Source: Rubellimicrobium sp. (GTDB taxonomy: Bacteria > Pseudomonadota > Alphaproteobacteria > Rhodobacterales > Rhodobacteraceae). From it: a stretch of 47,600 nt of DNA. Numbering within the stretch: the first letter of the stretch is position 1; every line of letters starts with the position of its first letter. Shown piece after piece: positions 17,212 to 25,842 of the stretch. A model generated the notes under the pieces. The model was not told the origin of the DNA. It made no database searches and was given only the letters and a program-made list of their open reading frames with translations. Where the stretch lies: the NCBI GenBank assembly GCA_019454835.1, contig JACFNP010000024.1:1-47600 (forward strand). The letters run 5' to 3'. Both the position numbers and the translations under genes were made by a program.

Positions 17212-19224
17212 ATGGCACTGCTCCTCGGCATCGACACTGGCGGGACCTATACCGATGCGGTTCTTCTGAACGATGCCACCGGCGCGGTGATCGCCGGGGC
17301 CAAGTCGCTGACCACCCGCGCCGATCTGGCGCAGGGTGTCGGCGCGGCCATGGATGCGGTGCTGGAACGCGCCGGGGTGGCACCCGCCTCGGTCGACATG
17401 GTGTCGCTGTCGACGACGCTGGCCACCAACGCGCTGGTCGAGGGCCAGGGCGGGCGCGTGGCGCTGGTGCTGGCCGGGTTCGACGAGGGCGATCTGGCCC
17501 GGCAGGGTCTGGGCGAGGCGCTGGCGGGCGATCCGGTCATCGCGCTGGCGGGCGGGCATGACCATCAGGGCCGCGAGCTGGCGCCGCTGAACCTGGATGC
17601 GCTGGATGCGCGGCTGGCGGCGCTGCCCGCCGGGCTGGCGGGCGTGGCGGTGGCCGGTCAGTTCGCCACCCGCAATCCCGCGCACGAGCTGGCGATCCGC
17701 GATCTGGTGCGGGCGCGCACCGGGCTGCCGGTCACCTGCTCGCACGAACTCTCGGCCGCGCTCGGCGGGCCGCGCCGGGCGCTGACCGCGGTGCTGAACG
17801 CGCGGCTGATCGGCATGATCGACCGGCTGATCGCCGCCTGCGAGGGGCATATGGCCGCGCGCGGGATTCCGGGGCAGCTCATGGTGGTGCGCGGCGACGG
17901 CGCGCTGATCTCGGCTGCCGTGGCGCGCGAGAAGCCCATCGAGACGATCCTGTCCGGCCCCGCCGCGAGCATCGCGGGCGCGGGCTGGCTGACCGGCGAG
18001 CGCGACGCCATGGTCAGCGACATCGGCGGCACGACGACCGACATCTGCCTGCTGCGCGACGGCCGCCCCGCCATCGACCCGAGGGGCGCGCAGGTCGGCC
18101 GCTGGCGCACCATGGTCGAGGCGGTGGCGATGCATACCTCGGGCCTTGGCGGCGACAGCGAGGTGCATCTGCGCGAGGGGCTGGCGGGCGGCCTGACACT
18201 GGGGCCGGGGCGGCTGGTGCCGATCTCGCTGGTGGCCCGCGACTTTCCGCATCTGATCCACAACACGCTCGACCTGCAACTGGCGCGCACGCTGCTGCCC
18301 GATGGCGTGGGCCGCTTCGTGGTGCCGCTGTTCCGCACCCTGCCGCCGGGTCTGGACGAGCGCGAGACGGCGGTGGCCGCGCGGCTGCTTTCGGGGCCGG
18401 TGGCCGAAACCGACGCGCTGAAGAACCGGGTCGAACATTCGGCGCTGGGCCGGCTGGTGGCGCGCGGGCATGTGCTGATCGCCGGGGTGACGCCCTCGGA
18501 CGCCAGTCATGTGCTGGGCCGACAATCGGACTGGGACGCCGCAGCCGCCGGAAAGGCTCTGGCGCTGTTCGCGCGCCAGAGCCGCGACAACGGCCAGCCG
18601 GTCGCCGCCGACGCCGAGGGGCTGGCGCGGGCGATCACGCAGCAGATGACCGTGCAGACGACCGGCGCGCTGCTCCAGGCCGCCTTTGCCGAGGATCCGC
18701 GCTTTGCCGGGCAGGACGCGCAGGCGCTGGCCGATCACCCGCTGGTCGTCGCCGCGCTCGATCGCCACCGGGGCGCGGTGGTGCCCGGCCTGACGCTCGG
18801 GGTGCCGGTGATCGGGCTGGGGGCGCCTGCCCACGCCTATTACGGCGCCGTGGCCGACAGGCTGGGCGTGCGCATGGTACTGCCGGAACATGCGGGCATC
18901 GCCAACGCCATCGGGGCGGTCGTGGGCCAGGTGTCGATGGCCGCCGAGGGACAGGTGACCTCGGACGGGCCGGGCATCTTCGTGGCCCATCTGCCCGACG
19001 GCCCCGAGCGATTCGGCAGCAGCGATGCCGCGATCTCGGCGCTGCGCGCGGCGTTGCAGCACGAGGCGCGCAACCGCGCGCGCGAGGCCGGGGTCGGCGA
19101 CCTGCACCTGTCCGAGACGCGCGACGTGAACGAGGTGGCGGTGCAGGGGCGGCCGATGTTCATCGAGGCGACCCTGCGCATCACCGCCTCGGGCCGACCG
19201 CGCATCGCCACCGGGCATCTGTGA
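17212..19224 (+). CDS. Hydantoinase/oxoprolinase subunit A-like protein
   Basis: Relatives are ATP-dependent hydantoinases, 5-oxoprolinases and acetone carboxylase subunits. The 670-residue product has the N-terminal ATP-binding start GIDTGGTYTDAVLL (residues 6-19), followed by LSTTLATNALVEG. The second phosphate loop is SDIGGTTTDICLL, and a C-terminal conserved stretch is GLGAPAHAYYGAVADRLG. Family members normally work with a subunit B (HyuB), but no such gene is next to it. The ATG at 17212 has AGGAAT upstream. The substrate cannot be assigned. Confidence 0.8.
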   Translation: MALLLGIDTGGTYTDAVLLNDATGAVIAGAKSLTTRADLAQGVGAAMDAVLERAGVAPASVDMVSLSTTLATNALVEGQGGRVALVLAGFDEGDLARQGLGEALAGDPVIALAGGHDHQGRELAPLNLDALDARLAALPAGLAGVAVAGQFATRNPAHELAIRDLVRARTGLPVTCSHELSAALGGPRRALTAVLNARLIGMIDRLIAACEGHMAARGIPGQLMVVRGDGALISAAVAREKPIETILSGPAASIAGAGWLTGERDAMVSDIGGTTTDICLLRDGRPAIDPRGAQVGRWRTMVEAVAMHTSGLGGDSEVHLREGLAGGLTLGPGRLVPISLVARDFPHLIHNTLDLQLARTLLPDGVGRFVVPLFRTLPPGLDERETAVAARLLSGPVAETDALKNRVEHSALGRLVARGHVLIAGVTPSDASHVLGRQSDWDAAAAGKALALFARQSRDNGQPVAADAEGLARAITQQMTVQTTGALLQAAFAEDPRFAGQDAQALADHPLVVAALDRHRGAVVPGLTLGVPVIGLGAPAHAYYGAVADRLGVRMVLPEHAGIANAIGAVVGQVSMAAEGQVTSDGPGIFVAHLPDGPERFGSSDAAISALRAALQHEARNRAREAGVGDLHLSETRDVNEVAVQGRPMFIEATLRITASGRPRIATGHL

Positions 19225-19582
19225 CGGCGGGGCAATCGCATATGCCTGCTGGGGCGGGCGGCCTCGGGCTTTCCCTTTCGGGCGTGCGCGGCATGACCGC
19301 AGGGCAATCGGGCGAACGACATACCCCGTCATTGCGAGGCGCAGCCGAAGCAACCCCGACCGCTCGCGCGATGCCCTCGGGGTTGCCGCGTCGCCTTCGG
19401 CTCCTCGCAATGACGGCGTATGCCGCGCGCCCGGTTGCGCAGGGCGTGGTCCGGCGGCATCCTGATTGCTGCGGTCCGGGCCGGTTGTCCCCCCCGTCGT
19501 CAAGCGGGGGTTAACCATTTACGCCCAAGGGTCGCGGCGCATCGCCGGTCGTCACCCCCCGGCCCCCGTAAAGGAGACATCC
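19225..19582. other. Intergenic block before galE
   Basis: No gene is seen. GGGGCAATCGCATATGCC (19229-19246) matches the end of the family B element at 42.26 kb, so this may be a remnant. An outer box GCAGGGCAATCGGGCGAAC (19299-19317) precedes family A copy 10. The last 160 bases lead into galE and contain TTAACCATTT (19511-19520), with no clear promoter. Confidence 0.6.
19327..19415 (-). repeat. Family A palindromic repeat, copy 10
   Basis: Complete copy with loop GACCGCTCGCGCGATGCCCTC and right arm GCCGCGTCGCCTTCGGCTCC. The outer box on its left starts at 19299. Confidence 0.88.
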
Positions 19583-20608
19583 ATGCGCGTTCTGGTCACC
19601 GGCGGCGCGGGCTATATCGGCTCTCACACGCTGGTCGAGCTTCTGTCCGCCGGGCATGAGGTCTGCGTCATCGACAACCACGCCAATTCATCGCCCGAGG
19701 CGCTGGTCCGGGTGGCCGGGATCGCGGGGCGCGATCTCGGCTCGCATGTCCTCGACATCCGCGACACGGCGGCGCTGGCGGCGGTGGCGCAGGGCTTCCG
19801 GCCCGATGCCGTCATCCATTTCGCCGGTCTCAAGGCCGTGGGCGAGGGTGAGGAAAACCCCCTCGCCTATTACGAGGTGAACGTCGGCGGCACCCTGTCG
19901 CTGCTACGGGCGATGGAGGCGGCGGGTTGCGGGCGGATCATCTTCTCGTCCTCGGCCACGGTCTACGGGATGCCGCAATATCTGCCCTATGACGAGGATC
20001 ACCCGCTGGCCCCGGTCTCGGTCTACGGGCGCACGAAGCGGCAGGCCGAGGACATCCTGCGCGACTGGGCGGCGGCGCGGGGCCGGGCGGGCGCACCGGC
20101 GGCGGCGATCCTGCTGCGCTATTTCAACCCGACCGGCGCCCACGAATCGGGCCGGATCGGCGAGGATCCGCGTGGCGAGCCGCAGAATCTCATGCCGTAT
20201 CTGGCGCAGGTGGCGACCGGACGACGCGCCGCGCTGCGCATCTTCGGCGACGACTGGCCCACCCCCGACGGCACCGGCATCCGCGACTATATCCATGTCG
20301 TCGATCTGGCGCGCGCGCATGTGGCGGCGCTGGAGCGGGCGGCGCAGGCCACCGGCACCGAGGTCTACAACATCGGCACCGGGCGCGGGGTGTCGGTGCG
20401 CGAGATGCTGGCCGCCTTCAGCCGGGCGGCGGGCCGCGCGCTGCCCCATGAGATCGCGCCGCGACGGCCGGGCGATCTGGCCGAATCGCGGGCCGCCTGC
20501 GCGCGCGCGGCCGAGGTGCTGGGCTGGCGGGCCGAATACGGGCTGACCGAGATGGTCGAAAGCCTGTGGCGCTGGCAGTCGGCAAACCCCGACGGCTACG
20601 GCGGCTGA
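19583..20608 (+). CDS. galE: UDP-glucose 4-epimerase
   Basis: Interconverts UDP-glucose and UDP-galactose, feeding surface polysaccharide synthesis. The 341-residue product is a short-chain dehydrogenase-type epimerase with the NAD-binding GGAGYIGSH (residues 7-15), SSSATVYG (122-129), and the catalytic Tyr148 and Lys152 (VYGRTK). RYFNPTGAH and the GTGIRDYIHVVDLA stretch are typical GalE signatures. Start choice: AAGGAG seven bases upstream of the ATG at 19583. Its last 191 bases overlap, tail to tail, the reading frame of a sugar transferase. Confidence 0.94.
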   Translation: MRVLVTGGAGYIGSHTLVELLSAGHEVCVIDNHANSSPEALVRVAGIAGRDLGSHVLDIRDTAALAAVAQGFRPDAVIHFAGLKAVGEGEENPLAYYEVNVGGTLSLLRAMEAAGCGRIIFSSSATVYGMPQYLPYDEDHPLAPVSVYGRTKRQAEDILRDWAAARGRAGAPAAAILLRYFNPTGAHESGRIGEDPRGEPQNLMPYLAQVATGRRAALRIFGDDWPTPDGTGIRDYIHVVDLARAHVAALERAAQATGTEVYNIGTGRGVSVREMLAAFSRAAGRALPHEIAPRRPGDLAESRAACARAAEVLGWRAEYGLTEMVESLWRWQSANPDGYGG

Positions 20609-21323
20609 CCGCCCCCGCCCCCGCACGCAGCGCGTCGGCCACCGTCGCCACGGCACGGCGCAGCGGAAAGAGCGCCGTCTCGGCAATGAGGCGCAGGTCA
20701 AGCCAGAGGCTGCGGTTTCGCTGATAGATCAGGTCGATGCGCGCCTTGCGCGGCACGCAGCGCCGCAGATAGGTGGCCTCGGTCTCGGCGGCGGTGCGGC
20801 AGCGCGAGAGGATGCGTTCCTCATGCGCGCGAAAGCGCAGCGTGCCCAGCCCGGTGATCCCCGGCCGCGAACGCAGCACGGCGGCATAAAGCGCGGGCCG
20901 CGCCGCGACCATGCGCGGGATCGGCGGTCGCGGCCCCACCAGGGTCATGTCGCCTTTCAGGACGTTCCAGAGCTGCGGCAGTTCGTCGGCGCGGCTGGCG
21001 CGCACAAATCGCTGGAGCCGCGACATGCGCGCCGCCTTGTCGCCGCCGGTGACGCCGTCCGCGTCCCGGACGGGCCGCATGGTGCGCAGCTTCACCAGCC
21101 GGAACCGGCGATCGGGCGCCTGCATCCGTTCCGAGACGTGAAAGACGGGCCGCCCCTCGGCCAGCAGGAGCACGAGGATCGCCACCAGCAGCGGCACCGC
21201 CACAAGCGCCGCCAGCACCAGCACCAGCACCAGATCGAGCCCGCGCTTGGCCGGGGTAATGCCGTCCGCCGCCCCGTCCGAAAGGCGGACACCGGCGGCG
21301 GATGGCCCGGTCGGACATGACAT
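20418..21323 (-). CDS. Bacterial sugar transferase (exopolysaccharide-type)
   Basis: Predicted to attach the first sugar phosphate to undecaprenyl phosphate for surface polysaccharide. The 301-residue product has one hydrophobic segment (about residues 28-55). The family core follows: RPVFHVSERM, FRLVKLRTM, then ASRADELPQLWNVLKGDMTLVGPRPPIP and RPGITGL. The ATG at 21323 has AAGGA upstream. The usual C-terminus is reached near residue 225. The frame then continues about 75 residues of Arg/Ala/Pro-rich sequence, most of it antisense to the galE 3' end. This tail looks like read-through after loss of the original stop. Confidence 0.82.
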   Translation of the reverse strand: MSCPTGPSAAGVRLSDGAADGITPAKRGLDLVLVLVLAALVAVPLLVAILVLLLAEGRPVFHVSERMQAPDRRFRLVKLRTMRPVRDADGVTGGDKAARMSRLQRFVRASRADELPQLWNVLKGDMTLVGPRPPIPRMVAARPALYAAVLRSRPGITGLGTLRFRAHEERILSRCRTAAETEATYLRRCVPRKARIDLIYQRNRSLWLDLRLIAETALFPLRRAVATVADALRAGAGAVSRRSRRGLPTASATGFRPSRSARIRPASPAPRPRARRRPAIRPDRPAVAARSHGAARGPPPG

Positions 21324-21685
21324 GATGCGGTCCTTCGGCAGGTCGGTCCGGGACAGCACACATGCGCAAGATGAAGAATTCGTTTAGATCACACCCGCAC
21401 GCCGCCGGCTTCGCCGCCACGACTAGGGCAATCGGGTGAACTGCCCTGCGCAGGTCCGCACGGCGCCGCCGCCCGCAAACCCCGTCATTGCGAGGAGGCG
21501 CAGCCGACGAAGCAACCCCGATGTCGTGAGTGAGCGGTCGGGGTTGCTTCGGCTTCGCCTCGCAATGACGAAACACGCAGTTCACCCGATCACCCTGCCG
21601 CCGCGACAGCGTTCTTGGCGAAGGGCGGGCCGGTTGCTAGGATAAGGCGCAGGGCCGCACCGGCCCGAAGCAGAGCGGAACAGCC
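21324..21685. other. Divergent intergenic region with a composite family A element
   Basis: No gene is seen. It holds the upstream region of the sugar transferase, the outer boxes GGGCAATCGGGTGAAC (21426-21441) and GTTCACCCGATCACCCTGC (21580-21598), family A copy 11 between them, and the short leader of the zinc-ribbon gene. Confidence 0.7.
21483..21570 (+). repeat. Family A palindromic repeat, copy 11
   Basis: Complete copy, loop GATGTCGTGAGTGAGCGGTC. Both outer boxes around it carry GGGTGAAC/GTTCACCC where other copies have GGGCGAAC/GTTCGCCC, so the two boxes changed together. Confidence 0.9.
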
Positions 21686-22453
21686 ATGCGGATCACCTGC
21701 CCCAACTGCGGCGCCCGGTACGAAGTCGCAGAGGACGCGATCCCCGAAGGCGGGCGCGACGTGCAATGCTCGGCCTGCGGACATGTCTGGTTCGTCGCGG
21801 CCGCCGGTGCGGCAACGCCTGCGCCCGATGTCCCCGACGCAACGCCCGAACCGGAACCGCCACAGCCCGACCGACCCGAACCCCCACCGCCGGAACCCGC
21901 CGCCGACGACCCCGCGCCGGTGCCCGTGCCGCGCCGCCCGGCGCTCTCACCCGAGGTGACGGCGATCCTGCGCGAGGAAGCCGAACGCGAGCGCGCCCGC
22001 CGCGAGGCCGAGCGCGCCGCGCAGCAGTTCGTGGCACAACCCGATCTGGGCCTTGACGGGATGGCCCCGACGCCCGCGCCCGAGCGCATCGAACCCGCGC
22101 GCCCGGTGCCGCCCGACACCGCACCAGCCGCCGACCCCGCGCCCGAGGCCCCGCGCGGTCGCGCGCGGCTGCCCGACATCGAAGAGATCAACGCCTCGCT
22201 GCGCGCCGCCGCCGAGCGCGCGCCCGCGCATGTCGGCGAGGCGGCGCAAGCCCGTGGCAGGGGCGGCTTCCGCGCCGGGTTCCTGACCGTCCTGTCGCTG
22301 GCGACCCTCGCCCTCGCGGCCTATGTCGCCGCACCGCGCATCGCCGCAAGCGTGCCTGCGGCGGAACCGGCGCTTGCCCGCTATGTGGCGGGCGTGGACC
22401 GGGTGCGGCTGTGGCTTGACCTGCAGGTGCAGGGCGTCCTGCCCGCCGACTGA
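21686..22453 (+). CDS. Zinc-ribbon (MJ0042-type) membrane protein
   Basis: The 255-residue product starts with a zinc ribbon of the MJ0042 type: MRITCPNCGARYEV and, 20 residues on, VQCSACGHVWFV, giving two CXXC pairs (C5, C8, C28, C31). A long Pro/Glu/Ala-rich linker (about 45-190) includes a charged helix EEAERERARREAERAAQQF. One membrane segment follows (about 200-218, FLTVLSLATLALAAYVAA) and a short C-terminal part. Family members are common in alphaproteobacteria, but their role is not known. Next to ybaB-recR but on the opposite strand. Confidence 0.75.
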   Translation: MRITCPNCGARYEVAEDAIPEGGRDVQCSACGHVWFVAAAGAATPAPDVPDATPEPEPPQPDRPEPPPPEPAADDPAPVPVPRRPALSPEVTAILREEAERERARREAERAAQQFVAQPDLGLDGMAPTPAPERIEPARPVPPDTAPAADPAPEAPRGRARLPDIEEINASLRAAAERAPAHVGEAAQARGRGGFRAGFLTVLSLATLALAAYVAAPRIAASVPAAEPALARYVAGVDRVRLWLDLQVQGVLPAD

Positions 22454-22502
22454 GCATTCGCAGGCAGACGGGAACGTTCGACTGCGAAATACCCTGTGAT
22501 CG

Positions 22503-23099
22503 TCACTCCAGATCGCGCCGCGCCCGCAGCGCCGCGCCGATCGTCCCCTCGTCCAGCCAGTCGAGTTCGCCGCCGACCGGCACGCCCTGCGCCAGCGTGG
22601 TGATCCGCACACCCGCAAGGCGGTCGGCCAGGTAGTGCATGGTCGTCTGCCCGTCGAGCGTCGCGGGCAGCGCGAGGATCACCTCGGTGACGCCCTCGGC
22701 ACCAAGGCGCCCGGCAAGGCGCGGGATGCCCAGATCGTCCGGCCCGATGGCATCGAGCGCCGAGAGCAGCCCGCCGAGCACATGATAGCGGCCCGCAAAG
22801 ACCCGCGCCCGCTCCATCGCCCAGAGATCGGCCACATCGGCCACGACGCAGAGCTGTCCGGTGGCGCGCGCCGGATCGGCGCAGATCGTGCAGATGTCGC
22901 CGGTGCCGAGATTGCCGCAGGCCGAACATTCGCGGATGTGCGCCCCAACCGCCGCCAGCGACTGCGCCAGCGGCACGAGCAGCCGGTCGCGCCGCTTCAT
23001 CAGATGCAGCACCGCCCGGCGCGCCGAACGCGGCCCCAGCCCCGGCAGCCGCGCCATGAGCGCGATCAGCTCCTCGATTTCCGGGGGCGCGTCGGCCAT
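22503..23099 (-). CDS. recR: Recombination mediator protein RecR
   Basis: RecR works with RecO and RecF to load RecA at gaps. The 198-residue product has the N-terminal helix-hairpin-helix ([19 protein letters not shown], 16-34), the zinc finger with Cys 58, 61, 70 and 73, and a Toprim domain starting at [15 protein letters not shown]. Length is typical. The start lies 4 bases after the ybaB stop on the same strand, as expected for the ybaB-recR operon. dnaX, which commonly precedes ybaB, is here displaced by about 2.4 kb. Confidence 0.97.
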   Translation of the reverse strand: MADAPPEIEELIALMARLPGLGPRSARRAVLHLMKRRDRLLVPLAQSLAAVGAHIRECSACGNLGTGDICTICADPARATGQLCVVADVADLWAMERARVFAGRYHVLGGLLSALDAIGPDDLGIPRLAGRLGAEGVTEVILALPATLDGQTTMHYLADRLAGVRITTLAQGVPVGGELDWLDEGTIGAALRARRDLE

Positions 23100-23103
23100 C
23101 GGC

Positions 23104-23457
23104 TCAGAACGGCAGCTTCATGTCGGCAGGCAGGCCGAGGCTTTCGGTCAGCCGGGCCATTTCCGCCTGCGCGCGGGTCGCGGCGCGGGACTGGGCATCG
23201 CGGATCGCGGCAAGGATGAGATCCTCGACCACTTCACGATCCTCGGGACGAAAGATCGAGGGGTCGATGGTCAGGCCCTGCAGCTCGCCCCTGGCATTGG
23301 CGCGCGCCCGGACCAGCCCGCCACCGGATTCGCCCTCGACGACAAGACCGGCAAGATCGTCCTGGAGACGGGCCATCCGGTCCTGCATCTCCTGCGCGGC
23401 CTTCATCATCTTGCCCATGTCGCCCAGACCGCCAAGCCCGCCAAGCCCCTTGAACAT
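23104..23457 (-). CDS. YbaB/EbfC family nucleoid-associated protein
   Basis: Small DNA-binding protein of the YbaB/EbfC family. The 117-residue product starts [25 protein letters not shown], the typical Gly/Met-rich start, followed by a helix and a beta core with [11 protein letters not shown] and [15 protein letters not shown]. Two ATGs lie in tandem (23460 and 23457); the second leaves a better 7-base spacing from GGAGG. Translationally close to recR. Confidence 0.93.
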   Translation of the reverse strand: MFKGLGGLGGLGDMGKMMKAAQEMQDRMARLQDDLAGLVVEGESGGGLVRARANARGELQGLTIDPSIFRPEDREVVEDLILAAIRDAQSRAATRAQAEMARLTESLGLPADMKLPF

Positions 23458-23551
23458 CATCCCGCCTCCATTGTGCCCGGCCCCGAGATAGAGCCGGGGG
23501 CGGAAAGGGGCAAGGTCGGGGGGGAAGGGGGGTCGGGCGAGCGGCATGTTC

Positions 23552-23640
23552 CGTCATTGCGAGAAGGCGAAGCCGACGAAGCAACCCCGATGTCATGTGT
23601 GAGCGGTCGGGGTTGCTTCGCCTTGCGGCTCGCAATGACG
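23552..23640 (+). repeat. Family A palindromic repeat, copy 12
   Basis: Complete copy with arm GAGAAGGCGAAGCCGACGAAGC and loop GATGTCATGTGTGAGCGGTC. It is the last family A copy before an 18.7-kb stretch without any. Confidence 0.9.
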
Positions 23641-23717
23641 GGAATTGCGGGCAGCAACGCCGGGTCAACCCGCGCAGCCGCGGTTCGCCCGATTGCCGTG
23701 CCACCCCCCGATTTCCG

Positions 23718-23747
23718 TTGTGCGATTTTGCCGCGACGCACTACAAC
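23718..23747 (+). promoter_or_regulatory. Candidate promoter of the asnB-like gene
   Basis: TTGTGC (23718-23723) and TACAAC (23742-23747) with 18 bases between, 24 bases before the start codon. Pattern only. Confidence 0.35.
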
Positions 23748-23770
23748 GCTGGCAACGACAGGGGGACAGC

Positions 23771-25742
23771 ATGAGCGCGATTGCCGGGATCGTTCACGGG
23801 ACAACAGGCGCCGACAGCCATATCCGGGCCATGACGGCGGCGCTTGCCGCGCGGGGGCCGGACGGCGAGGGCGCCTGGAGCGACAATGGCGTCGCGCTTG
23901 GCCAGCGCCTGCTGGTGCCGGACGGCGAGGCGGCGGAAGCCGTGCCTGCCGTCTCGGCCTCCGGGCGATACGTTCTGATTTTCGACGGCGAAATCCACAA
24001 CGCCCCCTCGCTGCGCCGCGACATGGAATCGGCAGGGCAGGCGCCGGAACGGCGCGGCACTTCCGATGCGGCGATGCTGGCAGAGCTGATCGAGGCGCAC
24101 GGCCTCGATGCCGCGCTCTCGCTCGTCGCGGGGCCGTTCGCGCTGGCGCTGTGGGACCGCAAGGAGCGGTGGCTGTCGCTGGCGCGTGACCGGATGGGTG
24201 TCAGGCCACTCTACTGGGGGGGCGCGGGGGAGGCGTTCGTCTTCGGGTCGGAACTGAAGGCCCTGCGCCAGCATCCCGGCTTTCAGGGCGGGATCAGCCG
24301 CGAGGCGCTCACGCTTTTTCTGCGTTTCGGTGTCGTGCCTGCACCGTGGTCGATCCATCCCGGCGTCTTCAAGCTGGAACCCGGCTGCATCCTTGAGTTG
24401 CGCACAGACGCCCCCCCCCCCGCATAGCGTGTATCCGCCGCGCCCCGGCGCGACGGACGGCCCGCTCTCGATCCGGCGGTGGTGGTCGCTGAACGACGCG
24501 GTAAGCGCGGGTCTGCGCGACCCGATCACCGACGCCGGCGCAGCCGATGCGGCGCTGGAGGACGTATTGGGCGCCGCCATCGCGCGCATGACGGCGGGCG
24601 GCGCATCGACGGGGGCCTTCCTGTCGGGCGGCATCGACAGTTCGCTGGTCACGGCGCTGATGCAGGAACGCAGCACGCGCCCGGTGCAGACCTTCACCAT
24701 CGGCTTCGACGAGGCCGCCTTCAACGAAGCGCCCTTCGCGGCGGATGTCGCGCGCCATCTGGGGACCGAACACCACGAAATGCACGTCACATCCGCCGAT
24801 GCCCGCGAGGTGATCCCGCTGCTGCCCGACCTCTATGATGAACCTTTCGCCGATTCCTCACAGGTGCCGACACATCTGGTGGCCCGCGCGGCACGAGCGC
24901 AGGTGCGCGTGGCACTGTCGGGCGACGCGGGGGACGAGCTGTTCGGGGGGTATAACCGCTATTTCTGGGGGCCGCGCATCTGGGATCGCATCGCATGGAT
25001 GCCGCGTCCGCTACGCAGGGCGCTGGGTGCCGGGATCGCTGCGGTGCCCGAGGCAGGCTGGGACAGGCTCGCGGGCATGGCGGGCCGCGTCGGCGGCCCG
25101 CGCGTCGTGCGCGCGGGCAACAAGGCGCACAAGGTAGCCATCCCGCTACGCCACGCGGCCAGTGTCGATGACCTCTACCGCAGCCTCGTCAGCCAGTGGC
25201 ACGATCCGACGCGCGCCATTCCGGGCGCAAACGAGGAGCCGTCAACCTTGCTCGACGACCCGCTCCCCGCCGGTCTCGACGATCCGGCAGCGCGGATGAT
25301 GGTGCAGGACCAGCGGCTTTACCTGCCCGACGACGGTCTCGTGAAGGTGGACCGCGCCGCCATGGGGATCGGCCTTGCGACGCGCGCACCGTTCCTCGAT
25401 CCCGAGGTTGTGACGCTGGCCCATCGCCTTGCCCTGCCGCTGAAGATCGAGAGCGGGCAGGGCAAGGTGGCGCTACGCCGCCTGCTTTACGCCCGCGTGC
25501 CGCGCGAATTGATCGAGCGGCCCAAGGCGGGCTTCGGCATCCCGGTCGGCGACTGGATTCGCGGGCCGCTTCGGCCCTGGGCCGAAGACCTTCTTGCACC
25601 CGCGCGTCTGGCCGAGGGCGGCCTGCTTGATCCCGCCCCGATCCGCAGGACATGGAACGAACACCTCTCGGGCCGCCGCGACTGGATCACCCGGCTCTGG
25701 CCAGTGCTCATGCTGCAGGCATGGCGCGCCCGCTGGGAGTGA
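23771..25742 (+). pseudogene. Asparagine-synthetase-like gene, frameshifted at a C11 tract
   Basis: The first frame (23771-24427, 218 residues) is a class II glutamine amidotransferase domain. The second (in frame to 25742) is an asparagine-synthetase domain with the PP-loop FLSGGIDSSLV and GDAGDELFGGYNRY. The two join at a run of eleven C (24411-24421); removing one C would give a single protein of roughly 655 residues. The N-terminus is MSAIAGI, so the nucleophile Cys2 of the family (MCGI) is Ser, and NGEIYN has become DGEIHN, so glutamine hydrolysis is probably lost even if the frame is restored. Ribosome site AGGGGGAC precedes the ATG. Such proteins often modify surface polysaccharide. 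It lies between ybaB-recR and dnaX. Confidence 0.85.
24411..24421 (+). repeat. Homopolymer run of eleven C inside the asnB-like gene
   Basis: With 11 C the upstream frame ends four codons into and past the run (...APPPA, stop at 24425-24427). With 10 C it would continue into the synthetase domain. Either a slippage-prone (phase-variable) site, a real frameshift, or a sequencing or assembly error. Confidence 0.9.
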
Positions 25743-25842
25743 GCACCTCACCGCCGAACGAACACACCTGACGCCCCCGACCACGCGACAGGACAACAGA
25801 TAAAACCGGTTCGCCGCACCGGAGCGGACGTGCCCGCCCCGC

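Larger units (their letters stand above)
23458..23770. other. Junction between ybaB and the asnB-like gene
   Basis: No gene is seen. It contains a C/G-rich stretch, family A copy 12 (23552-23640), the outer box GTTCGCCCGATTGCC (23683-23697) and the candidate promoter of the asnB-like gene. Confidence 0.7.

Noticed and set aside
17008..19518. 836-residue open frame antisense to the hydantoinase-like gene
   Set aside because: High G+C gives long open frames on the opposite strand; the composition is His/Arg/Gln-rich, with no motif, and the + strand gene is well supported.
19511..19520. CtrA-like site (TTAACCATTT) before galE
   Set aside because: Only one half-site type match is present without the second TTAA at the right distance.
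25743..25842. Terminator between the asnB-like gene and dnaX
   Set aside because: Only a short CCGGT/ACCGG pairing near 25806-25822 without a T-run; too weak to call.
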